DNA from: VBAS01 sp963773465
Lineage (GTDB): Bacteria; Bacteroidota; Bacteroidia; Chitinophagales; Chitinophagaceae
DNA: 64,000 nucleotides
Direction: 5' to 3'
Assembly (NCBI GenBank): GCA_963773465.1
Contig: CAVZBF010000004.1
Span: 868,001-932,000, forward strand
The notes below the pieces were generated by a model, which made no database searches, was not told the origin of the DNA, and saw nothing but the letters and a program-made list of their open reading frames with translations. The position numbers were made by a program, and so were the translations under genes. Shown in pieces: positions 27,401 to 36,022 of the stretch (position 1 is its first letter; each line of letters opens with the position of its first letter).

Positions 27401-27676
27401 ATAGAAAGTAGAAGAATAACATCAGACGAAAACAGGAAAACAGGTTATCTCGTAAGTTGGGATCATAAAGCGCTTACGAATAATACTACTTATCATGTGC
27501 AGATAAGCACTGACAATGGGCAGTCTTGGCAGACTATAGGTTTCGGGCTAAAATCAAAAAATTTCTTGGTTGAAGACAGCCAGCTAAATGCTCAAAAAAA
27601 TATTTTGATTAAAATACTCGCTAATGAAGGATTGGAAACTGTTGAAATAGGGAAAACAAATATTAGGAAGGAATAA
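24428..27676 (+). CDS. secreted metalloprotease with seven N-terminal VCBS/FG-GAP-like repeats
   Basis: A 1082-residue exported protein with signal peptide up to about residue 26 (FFLFFSLAASSQ). Residues about 27-390 are seven 52-residue repeats of the form FNVTTFKPWNGY.IPNG.W.VGDFN.DGR.DIFHAVQ…YAHTWFSNGNG; the DxNxDGxxD loops are calcium-binding, as in FG-GAP/VCBS beta-propellers. A middle region of about 400-560 is immunoglobulin-like. The zinc site GGHEIGHTLGRLH is at about 658-670, with nearby paired cysteines and HDVMSYCARQW resembling a Met-turn. The C-terminus (about 800-1082) is beta-rich without a clear type IX signal. Likely a cell-surface or released protease; target unknown. Confidence 0.85.
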   Translation: MKKSFIHHHIITGIFFLFFSLAASSQFNVATFKPWQGYSIPNGIWVTGDFNADGKMDVFHGVQNSDYAHVWTSSGNGNYSVSTFRPWPGYSIPNGQWIAGDFNGDKRTDVLHVVNNADYVHIWMSKGDGTFSLTTFSPWTGYAIPNGVWKVGDFNNDGRTDIFHAVQGGGYAHTWFSNGNGTFNVTTFKPWNGYSIPNGLWEVGDFNDDGRDDIFHAVQGGDYAHTWFSNGNGSYNVTTFKPWNGYAIPNGIWRVGDFNGDGRSDIFHAVQGGGYAHTWFSNGNGVFNVTTFKPWNGYGIPNGLWLTGDFDGDGRTDITHAVQNTSYVHVWRSNGNGNFNVITWSPWPGYAIPNGIWLTGDFNNDKRTDIFHGVLNSDYCHTWFSQFPQTGVVSIDGLEILQTVQSINQTVPLVAGKATVARAYLSFNSTSPVTVKGSLVVTRIVDGSMVTVNSINSLIINPAENFKLQIKRVTTNKALNFVIPPAFNSAGAYRYRLTVITNVGSGTSVPCSNCLTHIVRDDQETVGNFRIRAIGLQYTTGTPSQTFAPVARDFNLLESWLQRNYPANAVNYSQATVPATAAWPFNCGDANAQIAAMRNLDIAGGTDRRTHYYALVSDGAGFMRGCATIAGSPDPSAVGSGPTGPDTWGWDLDGSYGDWYGGHEIGHTLGRLHIGSGCGETSDDPSYPFTAGQLSNIDSMFIGFDVGDSRYSIPMAALPGTQWHDVMSYCARQWVSSYTYGRMLTRINAENSLSPGASPFAGVSPGSSNFVFTKDTTPDFESIVAAYRGPAPIIEGLKEKPPVYIALKEPVTKIQAAGHMPSFTSLKAAKKFTEPASFTCNQPAILFGVYEPRKLPLKENPFLKSNDIVYNAPLTDSNFINLIATINITQLTGKISYTNKVSKAVVYNPDRQPSALLRLFDERNNLLREIKVAIRVNTDIEAGEDTTGIIDAMIPANPAIKKIQLVFRDKILDTKSFITNDNLVKLSDSARIESRRITSDENRKTGYLVSWDHKALTNNTTYHVQISTDNGQSWQTIGFGLKSKNFLVEDSQLNAQKNILIKILANEGLETVEIGKTNIRKE
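24506..25597 (+). repeat. seven tandem 156-bp units
   Basis: In-phase units of 156 bp (52 codons) encode the propeller repeats. Units 3-5 are close at DNA level (for example CAAACCATGGAATGGATA recurs every 156 bp near 24998, 25154 and 25310), while units 1, 2 and 7 have diverged, implying recent expansion in the middle. Confidence 0.85.
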
Positions 27677-27694
27677 GCTTTAGCAAACTGTATC

Positions 27695-27731
27695 GACGGG
27701 GTCTTTACAAAAAGACTCCGTCATTTTTTTA
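27695..27731 (+). terminator. terminator after repeat metalloprotease
   Basis: GACGGGGTCTTT/AAAGACTCCGTC stem with an ACAA loop, then ATTTTTTT. Confidence 0.82.
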
Positions 27732-27746
27732 GAAACCACAGCGCCC

Positions 27747-27843
27747 GATTCATCGGGAATAGAATCCATATACCCCTTTCGTGGTATTTTAAATTATTCC
27801 GTTGCTAAATATCAATTTCTTTATTACAAAATTTTCCTCATCA
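27747..27843 (+). repeat. 73-bp direct repeat, right copy, plus adjoining TTTATTAC segment
   Basis: Same sequence order as 24117-24189 and directly followed by TTTATTACAAAATTTTCCTC, which on the left side lies 198 bases further on (24388). So the left copy looks like this unit split by an insertion, or the right copy is a deletion product. Confidence 0.75.
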
Positions 27844-28032
27844 TTCTTTTAATTTATTTTTCAATAACCATTACCATTATCAAAGGCGACTCAATAGCAG
27901 GAAAAGTGCATTCAAGAGTTATTGTCCATATCTCGTTGTGAGTACCAGATTAGATTTAATCTTAAATTAAAAGATGCATAAATGTTTCTCTGATTTAGCC
28001 TCTATAATTCGTCAATACCCGAATTTTGAGAA

Positions 28033-28149
28033 ATGAAAGATGAGGAGATTATAAACGAAGTATCAAAAGAGTTGGAAGTTTGTATAAATGAAAAAGATCA
28101 TTCATTGGCGAGACAAATGGTGGCCGATAGGATAAATGAATTTATATAA
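28033..28149 (+). CDS. 38-residue putative small protein
   Basis: An ATG-started frame encoding KDEEIINEVSKELEVCIN…ARQMVADRINEFI, an amphipathic helix. It overlaps the next small gene by 14 bases, suggesting translational coupling. I do not recognise it. The gap between the terminator at 27731 and this gene otherwise holds a repeat. Support is only the composition and the coupled overlap. Confidence 0.35.
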   Translation: MKDEEIINEVSKELEVCINEKDHSLARQMVADRINEFI

Positions 28150-28354
28150 TAATGACTTTCAAAAACTAGTTTCAATTCTTTACAGAATGGATGTTAGCGA
28201 AACAAAATTGAAACAACTGCTTACCGATAATCCCGGAGCTGATGCGGGGATAATCATTGCCGATCTGATGATTGAGCGACAGGCTGAAAAAATAAAATCC
28301 CGTGAACAATATAGTAAACGGGATGAAAATATAAGTGATGATGAAAAATGGTGA
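28136..28354 (+). CDS. 72-residue putative small helical protein
   Basis: A charged protein (NDFQKLVSILYRMDVSETKL…IIADLMIERQAEKIKSREQ…) without membrane segments or signal peptide, predicted helical. It shares the LMIERQ / MVADRINE flavour with the upstream 38-residue frame, so the two could be a duplicated or split helical gene. It is convergent to the fatty-acid-hydroxylase-like gene across a strong hairpin. Family unknown. Confidence 0.5.
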   Translation: MNLYNNDFQKLVSILYRMDVSETKLKQLLTDNPGADAGIIIADLMIERQAEKIKSREQYSKRDENISDDEKW

Positions 28355-28376
28355 GCCGATAACGTCAAAAGTGAAA

Positions 28377-28424
28377 GGTGAAAAGTGAAACGACGTTTTC
28401 ACGTCTGACGTTTCACTTTTCACC
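28377..28424. terminator. bidirectional hairpin between convergent genes (AAAGTGAAA words)
   Basis: Perfect 16-base arms GGTGAAAAGTGAAACG (28377-28392) and CGTTTCACTTTTCACC (28409-28424). It sits between two convergent genes and likely stops both. It is built from short quasi-repeated words like other gene-end hairpins in the window. Confidence 0.6.
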
Positions 28425-28432
28425 AATTAAAA

Positions 28433-29100
28433 TTATTTCTTAAACATCAGTTCCTTCACTTTCTCCTTATCTTCTTTTTCATTTTTCAGATCGAACATGG
28501 TACCGAATACATGATCCCAGATCGTGGAGCTTACACCAAAACCATTGTGTTCATTTTTATAATGATGCAGATGATGATTTCTCCAAAGCCCTTTCATCCA
28601 TTTGAAAGGCGGGTTCCAGGCATGAATAGCATAATGCATAGTGCCATACATAAGATAACCGAATATAAAACCCGGGAAAGAACATAAAAGTATTCTGCCG
28701 CATAATAAGATACATTAATGCCGAAAATCGCTGATGCAATAATAAGGCTTGGCACAGGCGGCATAAACAAACGCTGCTTATCGCGGGGATAATGATGATG
28801 ATTACCGTGCAGTGTATAAGCAAATTTTTTGCAATCGCGGATTTTCACTCACCAAATGAAAAAGAAACCGATGAGCAATGTATTCAAAAAAGGTCCAGAA
28901 AAACATACCTCCAAGAAAAGTGAGTGTAACTCTTGCAAGTAGAAAATCCAAGATTTGCATACGCTGTAATAAAGCATATAAACCATTACCGGCAGATACA
29001 TTCCCCAGATAACCAGGGGATGTGTTTTGGTGAGCATTTCCAGGTAATGATTTTTAAATAATTGTGCCTGGCCTTTATTATGAATTTTTTCGAATTGCAT
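28433..29100 (-). CDS. sterol desaturase/fatty acid hydroxylase family membrane protein (several frameshifts)
   Basis: Frames join to about 220 residues. The N-terminus MQFEKIHNKGQAQLFKNHYLE leads to membrane segments (PLVIWGMYLPVMVYMLYYS; LNTLLIGFFFI). The histidine clusters of the di-iron hydroxylase superfamily follow: LHGNHHHYPRDKQR, MHYAIHAWNP and HHLHHYKNEHNGFGVSSTIWDHVFGT. Members such as fatty acid 2-hydroxylase insert hydroxyl groups into lipid chains; here sphingolipid or ceramide hydroxylation is plausible, as Bacteroidota make sphingolipids (inference). Breaks lie near 28850, 28800 and 28660. Confidence 0.8.
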
Positions 29101-29104
29101 GGCG

Positions 29105-29112
29105 CAAAGATA
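29105..29112 (-). promoter_or_regulatory. -7 box TATCTTTG directly before hydroxylase start
   Basis: Exact TAnnTTTG match on the minus strand, four bases before the ATG, so the message would be leaderless. Confidence 0.5.
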
Positions 29113-29118
29113 AGGAAA

Positions 29119-29146
29119 CGTGAATGGTGAATGGTGAGTGGTGAAT
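29119..29146. repeat. GTGAATG quasi-repeat
   Basis: GTGAATGGTGAATGGTGAGTGGTGAATATG: four imperfect heptamer words, same family as those at 16062, 34728 and 57960. Unlike them it lacks a matching inverted arm. Written here as words GTGAATG and GTGAGTG. Confidence 0.5.
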
Positions 29147-29163
29147 ATGAGATTTGTTACGAT

Positions 29164-31750
29164 TTAATTCCTGATTTTAATCGGCTTTAAGAGTTGGTCA
29201 ACTGTTTGAAACTGATAGCCTTTTTGCTTTAAATATTTTATCAGTTCGGGAAGACGGTTATAAAATTTATCCGTTCTGCCCGGACCTGCTCCGATATGCA
29301 TCAATAAAATAAAACCATTAAACCCGCAGGCTTTGATTTTTCATAGTCAATAATGGAATTATAAATCGTTTCACTGCTGCGGTAATTTTTATCTTTTGAT
29401 GTTGTATAGTCAGCATGGCTAAGTGTACCGGGAGTATAATTGATGAGTTGTAATCCCAGCTTCTTTTGTCCATGCAGCAATGGTATCATTATACCATTCA
29501 TAAGGAGGTAAAAAGTATTTTGTAAATGGTCTTGATGGTCAGCAGGATGCTTGGATCTTCCGCTAAATGTGCCAGTCGTTCAGTTGGCGTAAGAGATCTG
29601 AAAGAAATTCCTTTTGTTACCAAGCAAACTGTCTCTTTTATTCCAGTCGCAATACAACAAATGTTCATCGGAATGGTTGCCAAGAAAATTTCCATCCTTT
29701 ACTAACCTGTTTATTAATTTTTCATTCGAATAATTATTATAAAAATTGCCTGTAAAAAAGAATGATGCTTTTATCTTTTCTTGTTGCAAAGTATTAGCAA
29801 TAAAATTTCCACCTTCTGCAAATTCATCCCGGTAAAAACCAATGCAATATTTTTCTTTGTTGAATCGCCTCTTATAATTCCTCCATGACTGTATAGAAAG
29901 CTCAATCCAGGCTGGGACTGTTTGCTGGTGGCCTTCCCTTTGGGAAGGTTCGGGATACGCCTCCTTCGCTGCCAGCAAATAAATCAACGAAGCTGTTCCA
30001 TCCATTGTAGGTTCATTGGTACTGTAATCGCCATAGTCATCATGATAAACTGCCAGGTCACTTTGAAATTCTGCATATTCATCCGGCTCGATAAAGTTTA
30101 ATGCCAATAAGATTTTTATAAATACTTCCATAAACAGGTCCATCAACCAATCCGCCATCAATAGGATAATTTTTTAAATGAGTAAATGCAGAATGCGGAT
30201 CAACGGTGTATCACCCCATGAAGGCAAACCATACACCATACTTGTTCCCCAGGGATTGCAGCCAAAGAGCCAATCGAAATTTGCCTGCTCCAGTTCATCA
30301 AAAGTTTTATCACCGGTTAATTGCCTGTACCAATAACATTGAATGGCAAATGAAGTTGTAAGATTATTACTGCACCAGATAAAAGGAATGCCGCGATAAA
30401 AAGCATTTTGTTTTGCTTTGTTCCAGACTCTTTCGAATTCCTTTTTTATAATAGCCGATAATTGTATCTCTTCTTTTATCTTTTAATTGTTTTGCCAATT
30501 CATAATGACCAACATTAATAAAAGGATACCATTGATAATGGTTTGCTGTATCTGTTCCAAGCCAGGGAGTAACTGGCTCTGCTGTCGCATAATGCATAAT
30601 TGGCTTTTCGGATCTGAAAAAAATTCCATTTGTTTACCAGTTAACTTTTCGTAGGATTGAATTGCTGCCGCAGCAAGTTCCATATCATCATGTCCAATTA
30701 TCTTCTGCATAGATGTATGGTGATCTTACAGAAGCAGTTTGTGTCACCCGCTTTTTTTTATCGCAAAAACAAATGAGCTGATGAGCTTTATTAATTAATA
30801 GTTTTCAGAATATGTTTTATCCTTATTCAAAAAAATTCTGACTCCTAAAGCAAAAGCACTTGCAAATTTGCCTGCCGTTGAAGAAGTACCTGTTGTATTA
30901 TTCATAAACTTTCCTCGCTGCTGCGGTTCACCACTTACAAAATATACCGGTCTTTCATATCCTCTTCCATAAAATGTATCCTCCTTCGGTATGCGCATAC
31001 CCATATGATCCCTGTCATCAGCAATCTGGTTAAACATCCAGTCATCTCTCGGATGCATTTTTAATAACCAGTCCAATCCCCATTTAGCTTCATCCAAGCA
31101 CATCAGCCATTCCATTTTTTCCATCCAAACCATTCGCTAGTTTTTCATCAGTAAATACATTTGGAAAATCTCTGTAAGCCAGCAAGCAAATGATAAGTTG
31201 CATTTGCAGATGTAGTGCTGTATTGCAAATAATCACTTGCATCATGCCAGCCGCCTACAACATCAATATCGTGTACTGTCTTTTATTCCTGCTTTTTCTC
31301 CATACAACACATAGCCATCATGTGTATGACAACTATCTTTTAAAAAAGGATTAAAACCGGTTCGTTGCTGCCGCATATAACGCAAACAAAAATCTGCAGC
31401 GCCTTTATAAACATTTTCACCTATTTCAAATTCAGGAGATTTAACATTCGCCTGCCTGCAAATAATAACGTCCTGGTTTTTTAAATGAAGAAAAATTTAA
31501 ACGGTAAGTTTGTTTGAATGGCCCATAAGCACCAAATGCTTTTCCGGGTTTTCCATTATAAACAATTTTTTTTGAAGCGGCATCTACCAATTGCCAATTA
31601 CTAATTGCTGAATTGCTCTTTACTGCACCACACAGCTACTTTTACTCCATTTGGCTGATACCCGAGTTGATTAATGCGTATCCATGATGAAGTGCTTTCT
31701 TTTTTACCAGAGAATCCAAGTAACAATATGATCAGTAACCAGCGGTACAT
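29164..31750 (-). CDS. GH9 cellulase fused to polysaccharide deacetylase (many frameshifts)
   Basis: Reconstructed to about 860 residues. It has a signal segment (YRWLLIILLLGFSG), a cellulase N-terminal Ig-like domain (INQLGYQPNGVKVAVW), then a GH9 (alpha/alpha)6 domain. That domain shows GWHDASDYLQY (nucleophile Asp), LDEAKWGLDWLLKMHP, NNTTGTSSTAGKFA, DWLFGCNPWG and the acid Glu in YSTNEPTMDGTAS. After a repeat-derived linker (PEPSQREGH) comes a NodB-type deacetylase with FTGDEFAEGG, KASFFFTG and the metal motif NHSDEH, ending MHIGAGPGRTDKFYNRL. GH9 cuts beta-1,4-glucans; NodB domains remove acetyl groups from sugars. At least eight base errors break the frame. Divergent from the sugar-kinase/transporter cluster. 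Confidence 0.82.
29921..29978. repeat. nested palindrome in the GH9-deacetylase linker
   Basis: CCTTCCCTTTGGGAAGG (29932-29948) lies inside a wider inverted pair TTTGCTGG/CCAGCAAA. On the minus strand it encodes the linker residues YPEPSQREGH. The location exactly between two enzyme domains points to insertion of a palindromic repeat into a tolerant site. Confidence 0.7.
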
Positions 31751-31826
31751 GCAAATTTTTTATTTGTCAAGATACAAATAAGTTTAATTGCTCTTTCTGA
31801 CTTATCTTAATCTTTCAATCCTGCTT

Positions 31827-32776
31827 ATGGCTGTTATTGCGCTTGATCTTGGCGGAACCAAACTGGCTGCTGCTCTATTCAGCGATAACGGAGATATTCT
31901 TTTTAAGAAAAATAGCCAACTTGAAAAACGACAAGGAGCAGAAGTTGGTAAACTCATTTCTCAACAGGTAAATGAAATAGTGAACAAGGCAGAAACGATG
32001 AATGAAAAAGTTTCGGCTATCGGAATTTGTGTTCCCGGAATTGCGCATGCAAAAACAGGAAAAGTTTGGGCACCGAATATTCCCGGATGGGATGATTATC
32101 CATTGCTGGAAGAACTGCAGGAATCGGTTAACGATAAAAAAATAAAAATCAAAATTGACAGTGACCGTGCCTGTTATATTTTAGGTGAAGTTTGGAAAGG
32201 AAATGCCCATGGTTGCAGTGATGCGATTTTTCTTTCAGTAGGCACAGGCGATCGGTGCAGGCATTTTAATTAACAACGAGGTATTCGTGGTTCAAATGAT
32301 ATTGCCGGTGCAATCGGCTGGATGGCATTGGACAGACCTTTAAAGAAAAGTATATTGCCTGCGGAGATTTTGAATACAATGCATCCGGAGAAGGGATTGT
32401 AAAAGTGGCTAAGGAAATGCTGAATGATGTTAACTACAATAAAAGTGCATTGAAAAAAATAAATGCTGACCAGCTTTCAGCAAAAGATATTTTTGATGCA
32501 TATGAAAATGGCGATGAGCTTTCAAAAAAAGTAATAGGTAATGCAATTGAATACTGGGGAATGGCAGTCGCCAACCTGGTAAGCTTGTTTAATCCTGAAA
32601 AAATAATTTTTGGTGGCGGAGTATTTGGGCCTGCATTAAGATTTCTGGATGATATTTATGATGAAGCAAAAAAATGGGCGCAACCGATCAGTATTCAACA
32701 GGTGAAATTGCAAGGCTCTGCATTGGGAAATGAAGCAGGCCTGTACGGAGCAGGCTGGCTGGCATTGAAAGATTAA
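31827..32776 (+). CDS. ROK family sugar kinase (three frameshifts)
   Basis: About 315 residues when rejoined. N-terminal phosphate-binding ALDLGGTKLAAAL, VGICVPG-type AIGICVPGIAH, APNIPGWDDYPL, then SVGTG-IGAGILINNEV, RGSNDIAGAIGWM, and C-terminal VSLFNPEKIIFGGGVFG, the ROK/ASKHA fold. The usual zinc motif CxCGxxGCxE is absent (IACGDFEYNASGEGI), placing it outside the classical glucokinase/NagC group. It probably phosphorylates glucose, another hexose or an amino sugar. Start at ATG 31827 gives MAVIALDLGG directly. Breaks are near 32250, 32285 and 32340. First of a sugar-use cluster. Confidence 0.82.
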
Positions 32777-32794
32777 ATTCTATATTCACACATC

Positions 32795-33949
32795 ATGTAT
32801 AAAAGAAACCAGGTTTTTGCTGCTGCCTGTATTGGTCTTTTATTATTTGGAATAATATTAATCACACTTGGTTCTATTTTACCATCTCTAAAAGAAAAGT
32901 TCGGGTTGAATGAGATCGTTTCCGGAAAATTGGTTTCACTTCTTCCGATAGGTATCATTGCAGGTTCTTTAGTTTTTGGTCCTATTGTGGACAGGTATGG
33001 ATATAAGATAATGTTTATCATCACGACGCTGCTGATGACAACAGCATTTGAAGGCCTTGCATTTGCCAATTCATTTTTGTTGTTACAGGTTTCAATATTT
33101 GTTCTGGGATTTGGAGGAGGTATTATTAATGGAGCTACCAATGCAGTGGTTGCTGATATCAGCACGAAGGATAAAGAGGCGCATCTTAGTTTACTCGGTG
33201 TATTCTTTGGAATTGGTGCATTAGGAATGCCGCTTGCTTCTGGGTATATTATCAAAGCGATTTGATTACCCTGTTATCGTTTCTTCCGTTGGTGTATTAA
33301 TGCTATTAACAGTTATTTATTTTTCGTCAATAAAATTTCCCGCTCCTAAACACGAACAGGGATTTCCGGTAAAACAAGCGCTGAAGCTGCTGAAACAACC
33401 TGCCTTATTATTGACCTCATTTTTTCTTTTCTTTCAGAGCGGAATCGAAGGGTTGATCAATAACTGGACAACAACTTTTTTACAAAGCAATTTAAATGCT
33501 CTTGAAAAAGATGCGTTATTTGCCTTGTCACTTAACCTGGTCGGATTAACCGTTATGAGATTACTGTTGAACAAGCTTCTCAAAAAAATTTCTTCTTTTA
33601 AAATCATGATCGCATCGTTATTGATAATGCCGCCGGCAGTATTCTTTTACTTTACGCCGGCTCTTATACTTTGGCACTGGCTGCATTGATTATTATCGGC
33701 GCCGGTTTTGCTGCAGGTTCCCGGTTATTCTTGGATATATCGGCCAGCTTATATGCAAACTTATCAGGCACAGCTTTCAGCATTGCTTTTGTAATTGCAT
33801 TAACAGGCAATGCGATTATCAATTATTTTTTTGGATTTATTTCAAACGCATATGGCACAAAACAACTTCCTGTTTGTTTACTATCGATACTTGCTTGTTT
33901 ATTCATTCTTATTTTTTCAATTAAACAAACAATTTCTTCCAAAAATTAA
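32795..33949 (+). CDS. MFS sugar transporter (two frameshifts)
   Basis: About 385 residues with some twelve membrane helices over three frames. N-terminal half: AACIGLLLFGIILITLGSILPSL, IGIIAGSLVFGPIVDRYGYK (the MFS loop 2-3 motif GxxxDRxG), then VLGFGGGIINGATNAVVADIS. C-terminal half: LLTSFFLFFQSGIEGLINNW and further helices to residue 385. The pattern resembles FucP-type or other sugar/H+ symporters. It starts 18 bases after the ROK kinase, so uptake and phosphorylation of the same sugar is likely. Breaks are near 33245 and 33680. Confidence 0.8.
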
Positions 33950-33965
33950 AAATGTAAATAACAAT

Positions 33966-34728
33966 ATGCTGGCAAAAACATGGTTGCAGAATGCAAGAAG
34001 CATAATGGATAAAATAGAGGAAACACAGATTGGAAAAAATTCAGAAGGCGGCGACGATCATGGCAGATACAATTGAAGCCGGTCGTTGGGTGCATACATT
34101 TGGTTGCGGACATGCTACACTTCCCATTGAAGAAATGTATCCCCGTATCGGCGGGTTTGTCGGCTTTCACCCAATGATCGAATTGCCGCTTAGTTTTTTT
34201 ACAAATATCGTCGGTGGCATGAGTGTGCACAATTTTGTTTTTCTTGAAAGAGTGGAAGGATATGGTACAGAGATCATGAAAGGATACAATTTTGATAAGA
34301 GGGATTGCATGTGGGTATTTTCTCATACCGGTATCAATGCAGTGAATATAGATGTGGTGCTTGAAGCAAAAAAACAGGGAATGAAAGTGATCGTATATGG
34401 TTCTGCAAAAGAAGCGGAAGGAAAAAAAACAAGACATAGCAGTGGCAAAAATATTTTTGAACTGGCTGACCATGTTGTGGATACCTGTGTGCCGATACAG
34501 GATGCCTGTGTTCCATTGAAAAATCATGTTGACAAAGTTGGGCCTGTTTCCACTCTTGCATTTGTAACAGCAGTATGGATGACGGTAACAACAGTAGCAG
34601 AAATATTAGCCGACAGAGGTGTAAAACTTTACATTCATCCTTCACACAATGTGCCGGGAGATACTACAGCAAAAGAAAGATTGGCAGAAGCATTGGCGGA
34701 ATATAAGAGAAGGATTGCGGGAGTGTGA
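33966..34728 (+). CDS. SIS-domain sugar-phosphate protein (one frameshift)
   Basis: About 253 residues. A helical N-terminus (WLQNARSIMDKIEETQ) leads, after a break near 34025, to AATIMADTIEAGRWVHTFGCGHA, a phosphosugar-binding loop, then VFSHTGINAVNIDVVLEAKKQGMKVIVYGS and HSSGKNIFELADHVVDTCVP, the SIS fold. This resembles the UPF0309 branch of SIS proteins. Members isomerise or sense amino-sugar or ketose phosphates. It lies 16 bases after the transporter, completing a kinase-transporter-isomerase set. Confidence 0.8.
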
Positions 34729-34852
34729 TAGTGAGTGGTGAATTGTCAATTTTGAAACAGCTTATTCACCATTGACCATTCACCATTCACGAAACAGCTG
34801 ATAGGCGAACCGGACGTACAAGAGTGCGACGCAACGGAAGCCCAATAGAATT
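34728..34852 (+). repeat. compound repeat B: GTGAATTG hairpin joined to ~60-bp dispersed repeat
   Basis: A hairpin with GTCAATTTTGAAACAGCTTA at its centre and TTCACCATTCACCATTCACG as right arm, then CAGCTGATAGGCGAACCGGA and the core GTGCGACGCAACGGAAGC. Relative to copy D (16001-16135) the 60-bp part is inverted while the hairpin centre is in the same orientation. Confidence 0.7.
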
Positions 34853-34905
34853 CCTTCAGTTTGGTTCATAATAAAATTTATCTTGCGCCATTAAATATTT
34901 ATCCG

Positions 34906-35974
34906 ATGAAATTAGTTTCTTATTTGCAGGATGGTCATGACAGGCTTGGTGTATTGATCGATGATCTTGTTTATGACATGGAAGTACTGCATCCTGATCT
35001 GCCAAACAGCATGGGATTGTTTTTAAATTATTGGGAAGAATCATTTCCTATAGCACAGGCCGGTGAATTGATGTTGCGTGAAGGTGAAAGAATTTCAAGC
35101 AAAGGAATGTTGTTAAGTGAGTTGCAATTATTGGCACCTGTTCCTTTTCCTACTTCATGTCGTGATGGCTATGCATTTCGCCAGCATGTGGCGGCAGCAA
35201 GAAGAAACCGAAAAGCGGAAATGATTCCGGAGTTTGATCAATACCCGGTTTTTTATTTCACCAATCATCATAGCATACAGGGGCCGGGTGATGTTCGTTG
35301 CATGCCTGATCATTTTGAAAAACTGGATTTTGAATTGGAAGCTGCGATTGTTATTTGCAAGCATGGAAGAAATATTAAAGCTGAAGATGCTGATGAATAT
35401 ATCGGCGGGTTGATGATCATGAATGACTTCAGTGCAAGAAAACTGCAGATGGAAGAAATGTTATTGAACCTGGGGCCGGCAAAAGGAAAAGATTTTTCCA
35501 CTGCGATCGGGCCCTGGCTGGTAACATTGGATGAGTTGGAAGAATTTGTAATGCCTTGTAAAGAAAATCATATAGGCAAAAGCTGGAACCTTTCAATGAA
35601 ATGCTGGGTGAATGGTGTACAGGTGAGTGAAGGAAATCTTTGCTGATATGGATTGGACATTTGCAGAGATCATCGAACGGGCATCTTATGGTGTTGATCT
35701 TTTTCCCGGTGATGTGATTGGCAGCGGAACTGTTGGCACGGGTTGTTTTTTAGAATTGAATGGCACCGGGAAATTAAATGACCCGAATTATACTGAGCAA
35801 TGGCTGCAGGCAGGTGATGTGGTTGAAATGGAAATTGATGGGCTTGGACAATTAAGCAATACGATCGTTGCCGAAGAAAGTGATTGGAGCATTTTGAAGA
35901 ATAAGAAGTCAGAACCCGATAGCTATCGGGTCGGAAGTCAGTCCGTCCAGACTCCTTCGGAGAAGTCAGAATGA
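34906..35974 (+). CDS. fumarylacetoacetate hydrolase family protein (one frameshift, repeat-derived tail)
   Basis: About 355 residues. The N-terminus MKLVSYLQDGHDRLGVLIDD is typical of the family. The catalytic core has the metal triad segments (FELEAAIVICKHGRNI, GLMIMNDFSARKLQ), KGKDFSTAIGPWL and, after a frameshift near 35637, GSGTVGTGCFLEL and LQAGDVVEMEIDGLG. Such enzymes cleave C-C bonds in acylpyruvates or hydrate/decarboxylate related acids. The last about 20 residues (after SDWSILKN) come from palindromic and GAAGTCAG repeats and are probably not functional. Start at ATG 34906. Confidence 0.85.
35915..35965. repeat. CCCGATAGCTATCGGG palindrome and GAAGTCAG words at gene end
   Basis: Perfect 16-base palindrome (35915-35930), then GACTCCTTCGGAGAAGTC, a second hairpin. 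They encode the tail EPDSYRVGSQSVQTPSEKSE of the FAH-family protein. Confidence 0.7.
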
Positions 35975-36022
35975 TTTCCTTTTAAGTAATACGATTGCAC
36001 GACGAGAGTGCCTGGAGTATTT

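Noticed and set aside
33946..34527. 193-codon minus-strand frame
   Set aside because: Antisense to the SIS-domain gene, rich in Cys/His/Phe as typical of shadow frames.
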